From NCBI GenBank assembly GCA_003246475.1, contig QKAL01000103.1, forward strand, positions 1 through 42,613: a DNA stretch of 42,613 nucleotides. The letters are read 5' to 3'. Below, one piece after another: positions 27,022-36,399 of this stretch; the first letter of the stretch is position 1; each line of letters begins with the position of its first letter. Both the position numbers and the translations under genes were made by a program. This DNA comes from Lentisphaerota bacterium (GTDB taxonomy: Bacteria; Verrucomicrobiota; Lentisphaeria; Victivallales; SZUA-371). Under the pieces are notes generated by a model. The model was not told where the DNA came from. It saw nothing but the letters and a program-made list of their open reading frames with translations, and ran no database searches.

Positions 27022-27819
27022 TTAATTGTTGTACTTGAATTTAAATTTTGCGGCCAACCTGCGCGGCATCAGATCCACATAGAGGTTTTCCATCACCGTG
27101 TCGCCCATGGCGCGGATCTGCTCCGGTCTCGCTCCCAGGAATGGGCGCGCCGGCGTGCCGTCCGGAATATTGCTCCATGATACTTTCTTCAACAGGGCTT
27201 CCACAATTGCCGCTGCCTTGGCCCGGGTGATATTTTCCCGGATCCAGCGATAGTCCGGCCTTCTGCCGCGGTAGACGAATCCCAGCCGGTACAGCATTGC
27301 CGCCTGGCTGATCGTACAGCCCGGCTCCCCGTTGACCCGCATCGGCTTGAGATTGCCGACCTTGGTCGGATCCAGAAAAAACGGGTAATTCGGCGCCTTT
27401 CGCGACAAACCCAGAGCCTTCCCGCCGTATTGATGTTTCGCCGCCACCCGTCCGACTCCGTCCTTGCGGTATTTTATCGTCACCGTGTCGTCGTCTTCAT
27501 GCCAGACCGAGAGATTTTTTTTTCTGGCCAGAAGCCACAGCATTTCCGGTCTGGTCTTGACGCGCTTGACGGATCCGTCCCGCTTTTTTCTCAGCTTGTA
27601 TTGTCCCTGCGGCATTTTTCGCGGATGAAACGGGACGCCGTCAACGGTCTTCTGGGTCTTGATGTTTTCATTGGAGTTCTTGACCACCATTCTGGCCAGC
27701 CGCCCCAGATAACGCCGTTTCAGCTTTGCCGGCAGCGTGGTGAGAAACAGGATCTCATTCAGGCTGTCGAAATTGATCTGCGAAAAATTTATTGCGATAT
27801 CAGCCGGTTGCGACATCCC
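27022..27819 (-). CDS. phage virion morphogenesis / tail completion protein (gpS-like)
   Basis: MSQPADIAINFSQINFDSLNEI...; long basic middle domain with PFHPRKMPQGQYKLRKK. Confidence 0.65.
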   Translation of the reverse strand, partial: GMSQPADIAINFSQINFDSLNEILFLTTLPAKLKRRYLGRLARMVVKNSNENIKTQKTVDGVPFHPRKMPQGQYKLRKKRDGSVKRVKTRPEMLWLLARKKNLSVWHEDDDTVTIKYRKDGVGRVAAKHQYGGKALGLSRKAPNYPFFLDPTKVGNLKPMRVNGEPGCTISQAAMLYRLGFVYRGRRPDYRWIRENITRAKAAAIVEALLKKVSWSNIPDGTPARPFLGARPEQIRAMGDTVMENLYVDLMPRRLAAKFKFKYNN

Positions 27820-28285
27820 CGATTGCCCCTTGTTCCGCATAGTTTACCGGGTACACTCCCAGGTCGTATTTTCCCCCGCGCCACTCGATCGGGCCGGTTT
27901 CCGACTCCACCAGAAAAACCTCATCCACAAAATTGATTTCACACATCGCGTCGACCAGATTGCCGCCCAGATCCACGGACTCGATTACCGGCTGTTCCAG
28001 TCTATATGTATTTCGGGTGTCGTCGTGTTCGTCGAGCCATGCCCGGATCATCAACGCCAGCAAAGCAAACGTCTCCCCGGGCAATCGCTCGATATAGATC
28101 ATTCCCCGATATCGGAAGTTCGCAAAATGCCAACCCTGCTCGGTTTCATTTTGCCCGCCGTTTTCGACGGTCATTTCCTCGACTTCGCTGTCGAAGTGTT
28201 CAACAGTGAATTTGAGAATATTCTTTTTGTCTTTCAGGTGCCTGCAAAGCTCCAGAAATCGGTTTCTGATCACGCCATCACTCAC
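27800..28285 (-). CDS. phage tail completion protein R-like
   Basis: 161 aa; ETEQGWHFANFRYRGMIYIERLPGETFALLALMIRAWLDEHDD. Confidence 0.65.
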   Translation of the reverse strand: MSDGVIRNRFLELCRHLKDKKNILKFTVEHFDSEVEEMTVENGGQNETEQGWHFANFRYRGMIYIERLPGETFALLALMIRAWLDEHDDTRNTYRLEQPVIESVDLGGNLVDAMCEINFVDEVFLVESETGPIEWRGGKYDLGVYPVNYAEQGAIGDVATG

Positions 28286-28296
28286 GATTGTTTACC

Positions 28297-28749
28297 TCAA
28301 ATCATCGTTATCGTCGTACTTGTCGTTCCGGTGATCGCGGCGATTGCGTCGGCCGCAAACTCCCGGTACTTTTCTTCCGTCTCCGCTCCGGTCACCGCCG
28401 CGTTTTCGGCGTCTTTGCGCCGATCGGCGGTCATGGTTTCGCGTAAAATTTCCGCTTTCGCTTCACAGTAGACCGACCGGTGCCATAGCAGCACCAGTTC
28501 GCCGGTGCCGTCAACGGTCTCCTGGGGAATCTCATCCAGCCGGGTTGCTTCCTGCTCCAGACGCCACACTTTCAATGCGCGACGGACCCGGATCACCGCC
28601 TGTTGCAGCTGTTCGATCACCGTCGCTTCCGGCAGTTCGACCGGAATGCGGTAATTCTCATAAAACTTACCGGTCGGAATCGCGGGAAAAAAATCACCGC
28701 AGAGAATGTCTCTGCTTTCCGGTACGGCAGTTTCGGTTCCCCAGCTCAT
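28297..28749 (-). CDS. head completion/stabilization protein GpL-like
   Basis: 150 aa; GDFFPAIPTGKFYENYRIPVELPEATVIEQLQQAVIRVRRAL; follows gpM. Confidence 0.7.
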   Translation of the reverse strand: MSWGTETAVPESRDILCGDFFPAIPTGKFYENYRIPVELPEATVIEQLQQAVIRVRRALKVWRLEQEATRLDEIPQETVDGTGELVLLWHRSVYCEAKAEILRETMTADRRKDAENAAVTGAETEEKYREFAADAIAAITGTTSTTITMI

Positions 28750-28860
28750 ATTTTCCTCGTTTTTATACGGTTAAAGGCGAAGCGACGTCTCCGAGTGTCT
28801 GGTCCGGCTTGTCTGAAACAATTCGTTCCCGACTCCGGACACGCCGCCCCGCGGGGTGAG

Positions 28861-29595
28861 TTATTCGTTCGTTTTGCTGCCGGGTTTCGCCTGTTCGTGT
28901 TTCAACGCTTCGGCTTTTTCGGCCACGGCCTTTTCCAGTTCTTTCCTCAGCGTCTTGACGGTGGCGGTCGGATCGATCGACTGCGCCTGGACACAACACT
29001 CCAGCGCACGTTCGATGTTGCCGGCTGCCTGGTATTCTTCCGCTGCGGCCTTCAGATACTTGACTTTGATTTCGTCATGGATCTGCCAGGTCATCACCTG
29101 TTCGAAAACTTTGGAAAAATACGGTTCGACCGGATTTTTCAATGCTTTCTGCAGCTTGCGCCAGTCCAGAAACGCATCCGCGACGAATGTTTTCACATCG
29201 CGGCCGAAGCGTTGCGGCATCGGCTGGTTCTGTGCGATCGCCACGTCGGCCATGGCCAGCGCCCGGTCAATTTCACCGAGGTCGAACAGCCACACCATTA
29301 CCCGGGTAAGAACAAGGTTCTGAAATTCCTTGCCGGAGGAAATGTATTCGTCCACCAGCGGCAGATACGAGTTTACCAGTTCGCGTTTCAGCGGATCCCT
29401 CGCCGCCCCCTGCGGCAGTTCGCTCAAACGCTTGCAGTCGATATCGAGCTGCGTCAACAGCAGTTCAAAACTCGCTTTGTCTTCCGCCATCTGCCGGATT
29501 TGCGCTTTTCCCGCGGTTTCAATGGCGGCTTTGGCGGCTTTCGCCGCGTTTTCCGCCCTTACCCGTTCACGATGTGCCCATGCCAAGCTGACCAT
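28861..29595 (-). CDS. terminase endonuclease/small subunit GpM-like
   Basis: VNSYLPLVDEYISSGKEFQNLVLTRVMVWLFDLGEIDRALAMADVAIAQNQPMPQRFGRD. Confidence 0.85.
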   Translation of the reverse strand: MVSLAWAHRERVRAENAAKAAKAAIETAGKAQIRQMAEDKASFELLLTQLDIDCKRLSELPQGAARDPLKRELVNSYLPLVDEYISSGKEFQNLVLTRVMVWLFDLGEIDRALAMADVAIAQNQPMPQRFGRDVKTFVADAFLDWRKLQKALKNPVEPYFSKVFEQVMTWQIHDEIKVKYLKAAAEEYQAAGNIERALECCVQAQSIDPTATVKTLRKELEKAVAEKAEALKHEQAKPGSKTNE

Positions 29596-29608
29596 AGCCG
29601 AAATCCCC

Positions 29609-30616
29609 TTATACGAATTTGACGTTGGCAGCTTCGATCCCGGCGGCCGCTTTCAGATTCCCGATCGCATATGCCTCATTCTGGCTGATGTAATCGGCGA
29701 CGCGGTTTTTCTTCGGCTCGTCAGCGCTCTGGCGACGGAGACTGGTCCGCTGATAATACAGCTGGAGATTCTTCGGATCCGTAACCAGCAGCCCGTTTTC
29801 CGGGAACTGCGGGACAATTACCGAACGCAGACCGCCGTAGGATTTGCCGAGGATCTGGAAGTTGACCTTTTCGGTCGGGGTTTCGGCGTGTTCGCCCAAA
29901 ACCTTGTTCATGTCATGCGCCACCAGCTGCTGGCCGATGATCACCACTTCGCGACCGGTACGGTGTTCCTGGGGAATCAGACTGGAAACATCATAGACCA
30001 GCTGGTCGATGTTCTTGTAATCGCCGGTTGCCCCGATCTGGATCTTACCGGCTTCTACTGCTCCGGTGGTCAGATAGTTTTCGGCGTTATTGGTCTTCAG
30101 GTCGTAAATCCAGCCCTTATTGACATCCTGCAGCTTCGGATTGGCAGCCCGATCCGTGGTGGCCGCGGCAGACATCCCAAACCAGCCGATCAGAATGCGG
30201 TCCAGCGCGATCCGGCGATATACCGCGTTCATGTAGCGCTGGCGGAAATTCTTGTAACGCGCCCAGGCGTCGAGCAGCGAATAGAGAATGCCGACGTCGA
30301 AATTGGTCTGTTTGCACTCGTACTGGCGACCGTCCGGAGCACCGGCCATCTGCGGCTGGCGTTCGCCGTCCCCGGTCGTATCGGTACGTCCGGCCACGGT
30401 ACTGTGGATCTGCATGTCCAGGACTTCGCCCTTGATGTCATCCACCGGGATGATTGAAATTTCCGACAGAAAAGCGTCGGACTCCTGAATGGCGTCGTTC
30501 AGCAACTGCGCCATCGGCTCGGTAGCGGAAAACTGCGCGGTCGCACTGTCCACGTCATATGCCTTGGCCATGGCCGCCAGCATCTGGTTGAATAAAAGTC
30601 TGGTCTCTCTACGCAT
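29609..30616 (-). CDS. major capsid protein GpN (P2 family)
   Basis: MRRETRLLFNQMLAAMAKAYDVDSATAQFSATEPMAQLLNDAIQESDAFLSEISIIPVDDIKGEVLDM. Confidence 0.9.
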   Translation of the reverse strand: MRRETRLLFNQMLAAMAKAYDVDSATAQFSATEPMAQLLNDAIQESDAFLSEISIIPVDDIKGEVLDMQIHSTVAGRTDTTGDGERQPQMAGAPDGRQYECKQTNFDVGILYSLLDAWARYKNFRQRYMNAVYRRIALDRILIGWFGMSAAATTDRAANPKLQDVNKGWIYDLKTNNAENYLTTGAVEAGKIQIGATGDYKNIDQLVYDVSSLIPQEHRTGREVVIIGQQLVAHDMNKVLGEHAETPTEKVNFQILGKSYGGLRSVIVPQFPENGLLVTDPKNLQLYYQRTSLRRQSADEPKKNRVADYISQNEAYAIGNLKAAAGIEAANVKFV

Positions 30617-30643
30617 GGAAGGATCCTCCTGTGTACTGCGTGA

Positions 30644-31501
30644 TTAGATGAAATCGGGGGTGTCGTTGCCGCCGGTACCGGCCGGAATCTCCTTGCCCGT
30701 GCCCTTCATCGCGGCGGTCAGCTTTTCGCTCATACCGGCAATGCTTTCCTGCATGGCCTTCTGGCTTTCCAGCAGCTTGTTGAACTGCTCATCGGTGACG
30801 CCGGTCTTTTCCGTTTCGGTCTGGCTCTTTTCGTTTTTTTCGGCTTCGGTTTTGCCCGGTACGGCGGTAAATTTGCCGACCGCTTCGACCAGCTTGGCGA
30901 CGGCGGCAGTCGTGGCCGTGATCCCGTCTGTCAACTGCTTGAACTGTGCATCGTTCATTTCGTTTTCATCCTTTTTGTTGTTGAAAATTTCCTTCAGCTT
31001 TGATAAAAATGTTTTGTCCGGATCCGCGTCCGGTTCCTTGACGGTAAACAGCTCGGCGGGCAGCTCGATGCAGTCGGCACGTTCGGCGGTAATGTCCTGC
31101 TGGCAGAAATGGATTTCGGTTGTCCCCAGACTGGCCGGACTATCCGTCAACGCCAAGCCGGTCAGATACGCCTTCCCGGTGTCGGCAAACTTCGGATTGA
31201 TTTCCATCGACGTAAACAACCGGTATTTTTCGCTGTTCTGAGCCAGCATGTATTTATTGGGCTGGAACCGGGCTTCCAGCGTGGTAGCGCCGTCCTTGGC
31301 CTTGCCGGTCCGCAGTTCCGTAACCGTGCCGAAGTTACCGTATATGTGTTCCGCATTGATAACTGCAGTATACATTTCCGGGTCATATGTCGCGGCCGCT
31401 TCGATCAGCCACGCTTCTTTGATTTCCCGGCCGTCAGCGGTCTTTCCCGCCTTGCCGATCGTCACCCAGTCGGTGGTCAATGCAACTTTTTTACCAGGCA
31501 T
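30644..31501 (-). CDS. capsid scaffolding protein GpO (P2 family)
   Basis: TDWVTIGKAGKTADGREIKEAWLIEAAATYDPEMYTAVINAEHI..., LTDSPASLGTTEIHFC. Confidence 0.88.
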   Translation of the reverse strand: MPGKKVALTTDWVTIGKAGKTADGREIKEAWLIEAAATYDPEMYTAVINAEHIYGNFGTVTELRTGKAKDGATTLEARFQPNKYMLAQNSEKYRLFTSMEINPKFADTGKAYLTGLALTDSPASLGTTEIHFCQQDITAERADCIELPAELFTVKEPDADPDKTFLSKLKEIFNNKKDENEMNDAQFKQLTDGITATTAAVAKLVEAVGKFTAVPGKTEAEKNEKSQTETEKTGVTDEQFNKLLESQKAMQESIAGMSEKLTAAMKGTGKEIPAGTGGNDTPDFI

Positions 31502-31603
31502 TTTCGCTGTCCCTCTTTAGCGTTGATTTTTCATTGATAATAACATCATGACCACATGATAACGAGAATTTTTGCAAGTCGCAACTATCTATCCATGTGG
31601 GTG

Positions 31604-31638
31604 TTTGTGATATTGCGTTCATCGCATGACATCACAAA
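31604..31638. promoter_or_regulatory. inverted repeat TTTGTGAT-N19-ATCACAAA between divergent terminase and scaffold genes
   Basis: 8-bp perfect arms at 31604-31611 and 31631-31638 in the head-promoter region. Confidence 0.5.
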
Positions 31639-31682
31639 AAATGCGCCATGCACGGTCGTAAAAAAGGCGTTATAATGCCGGT

Positions 31683-33455
31683 ATGAAATACACCGATGAA
31701 CAAAAAGACGAAGCCAAAGGGCTTTTTCTGAAAGGCGCGACGGCGCCGGAAATTTCCGAGCGGCTCGGGATTGAGCGACGGACCGTATACAACTGGGTCA
31801 AGGACGGGAATTGGGACAAGTCCGTCAACAAGGAAGACACCCTGTACACCATCCGGAAGCGGATCCGGTTGCTGGCCGAACGCGAAAATAAAACCGAACT
31901 GGAAATTCACGAACTCGACCACCTGATCGAAAACCTGATCAAGCTGGAAAATCTGCAGGCCAAACTGGTGGCCAAAGCGATGGATCAGGAATCTGACCAC
32001 GGTGGCGCCGCCGATTCCGGCACCCCCAGGAAGAAAAAGCACAAGCCGCGGAAAAACGACTTTTCCGGGATCAACTTCGACGATCTGATGGAGAAATTCC
32101 GGGACGGACTTTTCGGCTATCAGCTTGACTGCTGGGAACATCGTCACGAGCGGACGCGCAACATTCTGAAAAGCCGTCAGGTCGGGATGACCTTCTATTT
32201 TGCCCGGGAGGCGTTCACCGACGCGCTGTTGACCGGCGACAACCAGATTTTCCTGTCGGCCTCCCGCGCCCAGAGCGATGTGTTCCGTGCCTACATCAAA
32301 ACGTTTGCCCTGGAATGGTTCGGCATCGATCTGACCGGCAAAGACACCATCGAACTGATCACGCCGCACGGTACCGCCACCCTCTATTTCCTTTCCACCA
32401 ATTCGGCCACGGCGCAGAGCTATCACGGCCATGTCTATATCGATGAATATTTCTGGATCCCCAAATTCGCCACCCTGAAGAAAGTGGCCACCGCCATGGC
32501 CAGCCAGAAAAAGTGGCGGAAAACCTATTTTTCCACGCCCTCGGCCAAAAGCCACGAGGCCTATCCGATGTGGTCAGGCGATGAATTCAACGAACGGATG
32601 AAACGCGCCAACAAGCCGGTGATCATTTTCCCGTCGCGCGATGAGTTGCGGAAAAACGGCATCCGCTGCGCCGATCTGCAGTGGCGCAAGATCATCACCA
32701 TCGAAGATGCGGAAGCCGGCGGCTGCGATTTGTTCAACATCGAGGAACTGAAGCTCGAATATTCCGAGGACGAATTCCGGCAGCTGTTCCAGGCGTATTT
32801 CATCGACGACACCTTGTCGGTGTTCCGGTTCTCGCAACTGGAAAAATGCCTGGCGGATCCGGCGGAATGGAAATTCTACAATGCGGAAAACTCTCCGCCA
32901 TATCCCGGACCGGTGTGGATCGGCTACGATCCCAGCCGCACCCGCGACGGCGCCTGTATCGTGGTTCTGGCGGCGCCGCTGAAGACCGGCGGCAAATTCT
33001 ACGTCCTGGAAAAGATTATGCTGCGTAATGTCGCCTGGCAGTTTCAGGCCTCAACCATCAAGGAGCTGTATGATAAATACGGCAGCCAGGTCGAACACAT
33101 CGGCATCGATTGCACCGGACCGGGTTCCGGTGTGCTGGAACTGGTCCAGCGCTTCTATCCCGCTGCGGAAGGTATTTACTACACCCCGGACAAAAAGACC
33201 AAGCTGGTATTGAAAGCGCAACAGGTTGTGGGTGACGGACGGATCGAGTGGAACATCGAGTGGTCGGATATCGCGGCCGGGTTCATGATGATCCACCGGT
33301 GTGTCAACGGCAGCGGTCAGATCAGCTATGTGGCCGACCGCAGTGATCTTTCCGGCCATGCCGACGCCGCCTGGGCAATCATGCATGCCCTGATTCATGA
33401 AGATTTGATCCTTCCCAACGAGGATGAAGACTGTACGTTTGTTCTGGCGGGATAG
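31683..33455 (+). CDS. terminase large (ATPase) subunit GpP family
   Basis: MKYTDEQKDEAKGLFLKGATAPEISERLGIERRTVYNWVKDGNWDK; NILKSRQVGMTFYFAREA; VYIDEYFWIPKF; WIGYDPSRTRDGACIVVL. Confidence 0.93.
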   Translation: MKYTDEQKDEAKGLFLKGATAPEISERLGIERRTVYNWVKDGNWDKSVNKEDTLYTIRKRIRLLAERENKTELEIHELDHLIENLIKLENLQAKLVAKAMDQESDHGGAADSGTPRKKKHKPRKNDFSGINFDDLMEKFRDGLFGYQLDCWEHRHERTRNILKSRQVGMTFYFAREAFTDALLTGDNQIFLSASRAQSDVFRAYIKTFALEWFGIDLTGKDTIELITPHGTATLYFLSTNSATAQSYHGHVYIDEYFWIPKFATLKKVATAMASQKKWRKTYFSTPSAKSHEAYPMWSGDEFNERMKRANKPVIIFPSRDELRKNGIRCADLQWRKIITIEDAEAGGCDLFNIEELKLEYSEDEFRQLFQAYFIDDTLSVFRFSQLEKCLADPAEWKFYNAENSPPYPGPVWIGYDPSRTRDGACIVVLAAPLKTGGKFYVLEKIMLRNVAWQFQASTIKELYDKYGSQVEHIGIDCTGPGSGVLELVQRFYPAAEGIYYTPDKKTKLVLKAQQVVGDGRIEWNIEWSDIAAGFMMIHRCVNGSGQISYVADRSDLSGHADAAWAIMHALIHEDLILPNEDEDCTFVLAG

Positions 33456-33470
33456 TTACATACAATAAAA

Positions 33471-33532
33471 ATACAACTTATAGTATAAATCTGCGGCTTT
33501 TATTCTCGAAAATACAATATATAGTATTGTAT
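33471..33532. promoter_or_regulatory. paired operator-like repeats upstream of Ogr-like gene
   Basis: ATACAACTTATAGTAT (33471-33486) and ATACAATATATAGTAT (33512-33527), 14/16 identical, 41 bp apart; second overlaps IR ATACAATA-tatag-TATTGTAT (33512-33532). Confidence 0.5.
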
Positions 33533-33553
33533 AAAGCAAAAGGGGAGAGGCAC

Positions 33554-33811
33554 ATGAGGTTGAGGTGTCCTTACTGCAACGGGAAAACAGTGATAACGCA
33601 TCATCAGGTCGTCGACAAGCGGGTTTCGTTTGCGTATGTGACCTGTACCAATCACGAGTGCGGCGCCAGAAGCAAGATCCGGATCAGTTACGCCGGCACG
33701 ATCACGCCGCCGGCGTCCGACCTCTATACCGCCATGCACGAATGGTTCGCCAATCTCCCCGAAGATGAACAGAAAAAGATCGCCCGCCAATATCAACCCG
33801 CGCTGTTTTGA
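33554..33811 (+). CDS. Ogr/Delta-like zinc finger late transcription activator
   Basis: MRLRCPYCNGKTVITHHQVVDKRVSFAYVTCTNHECGARSKIRISYAGTITPP: CxxC...CxxxxC Ogr pattern. Confidence 0.8.
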   Translation: MRLRCPYCNGKTVITHHQVVDKRVSFAYVTCTNHECGARSKIRISYAGTITPPASDLYTAMHEWFANLPEDEQKKIARQYQPALF

Positions 33812-33813
33812 TT

Positions 33814-34212
33814 TTATTTTGAACGTGAAGAATGTCTAAGCCACTTAATATTTCCGGGAATTTTCTCCAGAGAAAGTTCTTTTCGCAAAGATGAGCGTAG
33901 ATCGTTCATGAGCTTATCAAGAGATGTTTTCTTTTCTCCTCGAGATATTTCATCCATAATTACCATGGCTAACTCGGCCTGTTCTCTTGAACCAAAAATT
34001 TGAATATCAGTTAAGGTATTTTCCAGTTTTATTGTCGTCTTTTCATCTATTTCCTTTTGAATTACTTCGCAAGCAAAAAAACGTATAGAGTCAACCAAAT
34101 AGCCAATAGTAATTTCTCGTTTTTTTGCTTTTTGTTCCCTGAAAACGGCAAGAAAATGCACAATTACAGCACCTAGCACGAGAGACACCAAAGCCCACCA
34201 ATTAAAAGTCAT
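33814..34212 (-). CDS. hypothetical membrane-anchored protein
   Basis: 132 aa; N-terminal WWALVSLVLGAVIVHFLAVF TM; rest soluble. Confidence 0.6.
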   Translation of the reverse strand: MTFNWWALVSLVLGAVIVHFLAVFREQKAKKREITIGYLVDSIRFFACEVIQKEIDEKTTIKLENTLTDIQIFGSREQAELAMVIMDEISRGEKKTSLDKLMNDLRSSLRKELSLEKIPGNIKWLRHSSRSK

Positions 34213-34236
34213 ATTTCCCCCCTTTATTTTTTGTTT

Positions 34237-34536
34237 TTACACTTCCAGCTGCTCGACGTGGATGCCGTAAGCTACGGCGATCTTTTCCAGTGTTGCGCGC
34301 TGGTTGTTTTCATTGTTTTCGATCTGGCTCAACGCCGCCTGGGAAATCCCCAGCTTTTTGGCCGCGTCTTTCTGGCTCATGCGCAGATAGACCCGCCACG
34401 CCTTGGCCGGGGAATAGCCTTTTTCCAGCATGAATCCGGCAACCTCGTGCGGAATTTCATCCGGCTCCAGGGGAATGTTGCCCCTTTCCGCATAGAAATT
34501 TTTCACTGAATTGAGGAAATTATATTCCGGCCTCAT
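34237..34536 (-). CDS. XRE-family HTH regulator
   Basis: RMSQKDAAKKLGISQAALSQIENNENNQRATLEKIAVAYGI. Confidence 0.88.
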   Translation of the reverse strand: MRPEYNFLNSVKNFYAERGNIPLEPDEIPHEVAGFMLEKGYSPAKAWRVYLRMSQKDAAKKLGISQAALSQIENNENNQRATLEKIAVAYGIHVEQLEV

Positions 34537-34563
34537 TTTTCATTACCGTCTGTTTCCGAATCA

Positions 34564-34854
34564 TTACGCAAAGGCCAAAGTGTGAATTCGAGGCAGTTCT
34601 TCAGCCAATTCGCTCTGTGCCTTGGCAATATCATACAGTTCCTGAAGCCCAAGCCAAAACTCCGGCTTATTGCCGAAAAACTTAGCCAGTCTGACGGCGG
34701 TGTCCGCAGTAATTGCCCGACTGCCGTTGACAATGGCATTGATCCGGCGCACCGGAACCCGTATTTCCAATGCCAGCTTATTTTGCGACAGATTGTAATC
34801 TTCCAAAAACTCAGCCAAAGCCATTCCCGGATGTACATTTGTAATATCAGCCAT
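34564..34854 (-). CDS. higA: HigA-family antitoxin
   Basis: MADITNVHPGMALAEFLEDYNLSQNKLALEIRVPVRRINAIVNGSRAITADTAVRLAKFFGNKPEFWLGLQ. Confidence 0.92.
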   Translation of the reverse strand: MADITNVHPGMALAEFLEDYNLSQNKLALEIRVPVRRINAIVNGSRAITADTAVRLAKFFGNKPEFWLGLQELYDIAKAQSELAEELPRIHTLAFA

Positions 34855-34872
34855 AATCTTTTCCCTTTTAAG

Positions 34873-35152
34873 TTAATGATAATCGGTGAATTCAACATCA
34901 GCCGCATCAGAACCTGTCCACGTAAAACAAATTCGATACTGCTTGTCCACTCGAATTGAATACTGATTTTTTCTGTTGCCGCGCAACGCTTCCAATCGAT
35001 TGCCCGGCGGCATAGACAAATCGCTCAATTCCGTTGCCAAAGTGAATGTAACGCAATTTCAAAAGTGTTTTTTGTTGCAGGACGCTGTTAAGCCTGGTCT
35101 TTTCCCCGTTCCAAATCTTTTCCGTCAATTTATCTTTAAAATTCTCGATCAT
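34873..35152 (-). pseudogene. higB: HigB-family toxin, frameshifted
   Basis: Frame 1 MIENFKDKLTEKIWNGEKTRLNSVLQQKTLLKLRYIHF then +1 frame ATELSDLSMPPGNRLEALRGNRKNQYSIRVDKQYRICFTWTGSDAADVEFTDYH*; one extra base near TTTGGCAACG. Confidence 0.85.
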
Positions 35153-35267
35153 TAATGACCCCAAGCTTTTATTTTCATGTCTCTATAAGTATAACCTCAA
35201 AGGTAATAAAAAGCAAGTTTGCTTCTATAAAAAAGGCGGCATTTTCGCCGCCCTGATGATGTACGCA

Positions 35268-35480
35268 TTATGGAACAATGCTGAAGAGCAACACCCGGAA
35301 ACGGCTTCTCTCCGTTTTGCTGGCGTTGCTTTGGGCGAACAGCCGGTCAAGCGCCCGGCGATAGCGGTTGACGGCGGCGAGCTCGATCTCACGGACTACG
35401 TCGTCCGGAACGTCGATGCTGATGTCAGTCTTGACTCCGAGCTGCCAGTGAATGATTTCTTTTGCGGCATATGTTTTCAT
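35268..35480 (-). CDS. hypothetical protein
   Basis: 70-aa ORF with SD-like aggaggaaaattgcc upstream. Confidence 0.5.
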   Translation of the reverse strand: MKTYAAKEIIHWQLGVKTDISIDVPDDVVREIELAAVNRYRRALDRLFAQSNASKTERSRFRVLLFSIVP

Positions 35481-35498
35481 GGCAATTTTCCTCCTTTG

Positions 35499-35810
35499 TC
35501 AGGTAGTGAGTTCTTCGGCTTGCTGCAACGATTCGACCAACGGCTCAGGCTTTATCTCTTCCCCGGCGTTGGCCAGCTCTTCGCAAGCCGCGAACACAAT
35601 ATTGCGGATGCACTCGTTGACGAACGGGCATTGCTTTTTGACGCACAGTTGCTGAATGACTTCGTCCGTCTGCTCGAGCAACGCGGAACGGATTGCGTCC
35701 CACAATGTTTCCTTGCCGGAAAATTCGGACAGCTGACCGATGCCGGACACCAGACTTTCCCGGCGGGCGGCGTCGGCCACTTCTTTACTGAGAAAATATT
35801 CTACAGACAT
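35499..35810 (-). CDS. hypothetical protein
   Basis: 103-aa ORF in compact minus-strand operon. Confidence 0.5.
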   Translation of the reverse strand: MSVEYFLSKEVADAARRESLVSGIGQLSEFSGKETLWDAIRSALLEQTDEVIQQLCVKKQCPFVNECIRNIVFAACEELANAGEEIKPEPLVESLQQAEELTT

Positions 35811-35936
35811 ATCACACCTCCAACAATGATCGCCGCCACCAGCCAGCAGACGGCAAAAGACATTGAACTTGTTTCGACCTCACGGGAACTGTGCCCGCAA
35901 CCGCCCAGTACGATAGGCGCGTTCATGGTCCACCCC

Positions 35937-36377
35937 TTAAACCGCGGTTTGGCCGATGAGCGGGAAGTCTTTGCGGTGTGCGCGCCAGTTATAGCGGGAA
36001 CGACAGTGCAGCTCGGCGCGGAGTTCCTTGATCTCAAGAATCAGCAAGCCAAGTTCGTGCTCGGTGTGTTTGATGACTTCGGCGCGTTGAAAGAACGCCT
36101 CCAGAAAATGCTGGATGCGCAGGTTGTCGATATTGCGGAAATGGTCGTAGTTTACCGCGCGGAAACCGGCTCCGGTCATTTCGGTGGCGACGTGTTCCGG
36201 GAGCATCAGCAGGTTGGCCAGTTTCGCGCCGAGATCGCCGACAATGCCATCCAGTGTGTCCCGGTCGATACGGTAACGGGCGCAGATTTCCTTTTTGACC
36301 AGTTCGATTTTACGGTCTGCCGCGTCATCGGCCTGCAGAACGCTTTCCGGCGGGTACGTAGTGTGCTTTCCAGACAT
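35937..36377 (-). CDS. hypothetical early phage protein
   Basis: MSGKHTTYPPESVLQADDAADRKIELVKKEICARYRIDRDTLDGIVGDL; start chosen from SD AAAAAAGGAGacatgaaaATG. Confidence 0.6.
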   Translation of the reverse strand: MSGKHTTYPPESVLQADDAADRKIELVKKEICARYRIDRDTLDGIVGDLGAKLANLLMLPEHVATEMTGAGFRAVNYDHFRNIDNLRIQHFLEAFFQRAEVIKHTEHELGLLILEIKELRAELHCRSRYNWRAHRKDFPLIGQTAV

Positions 36378-36399
36378 TTTCATGTCTCCTTTTTTCATT

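Noticed and set aside
28802-28856. GC-rich palindromes (GTCCGG...CCGGAC; CCCCGCGGGG) in the gap between gpM and gpL
   Set aside because: Short arms, no T-tract; may simply be a degraded spacer; insufficient to call regulatory.
31632-32555. 307-aa minus ORF antisense to terminase
   Set aside because: Terminase frame carries clear conserved motifs; antisense ORF has none.
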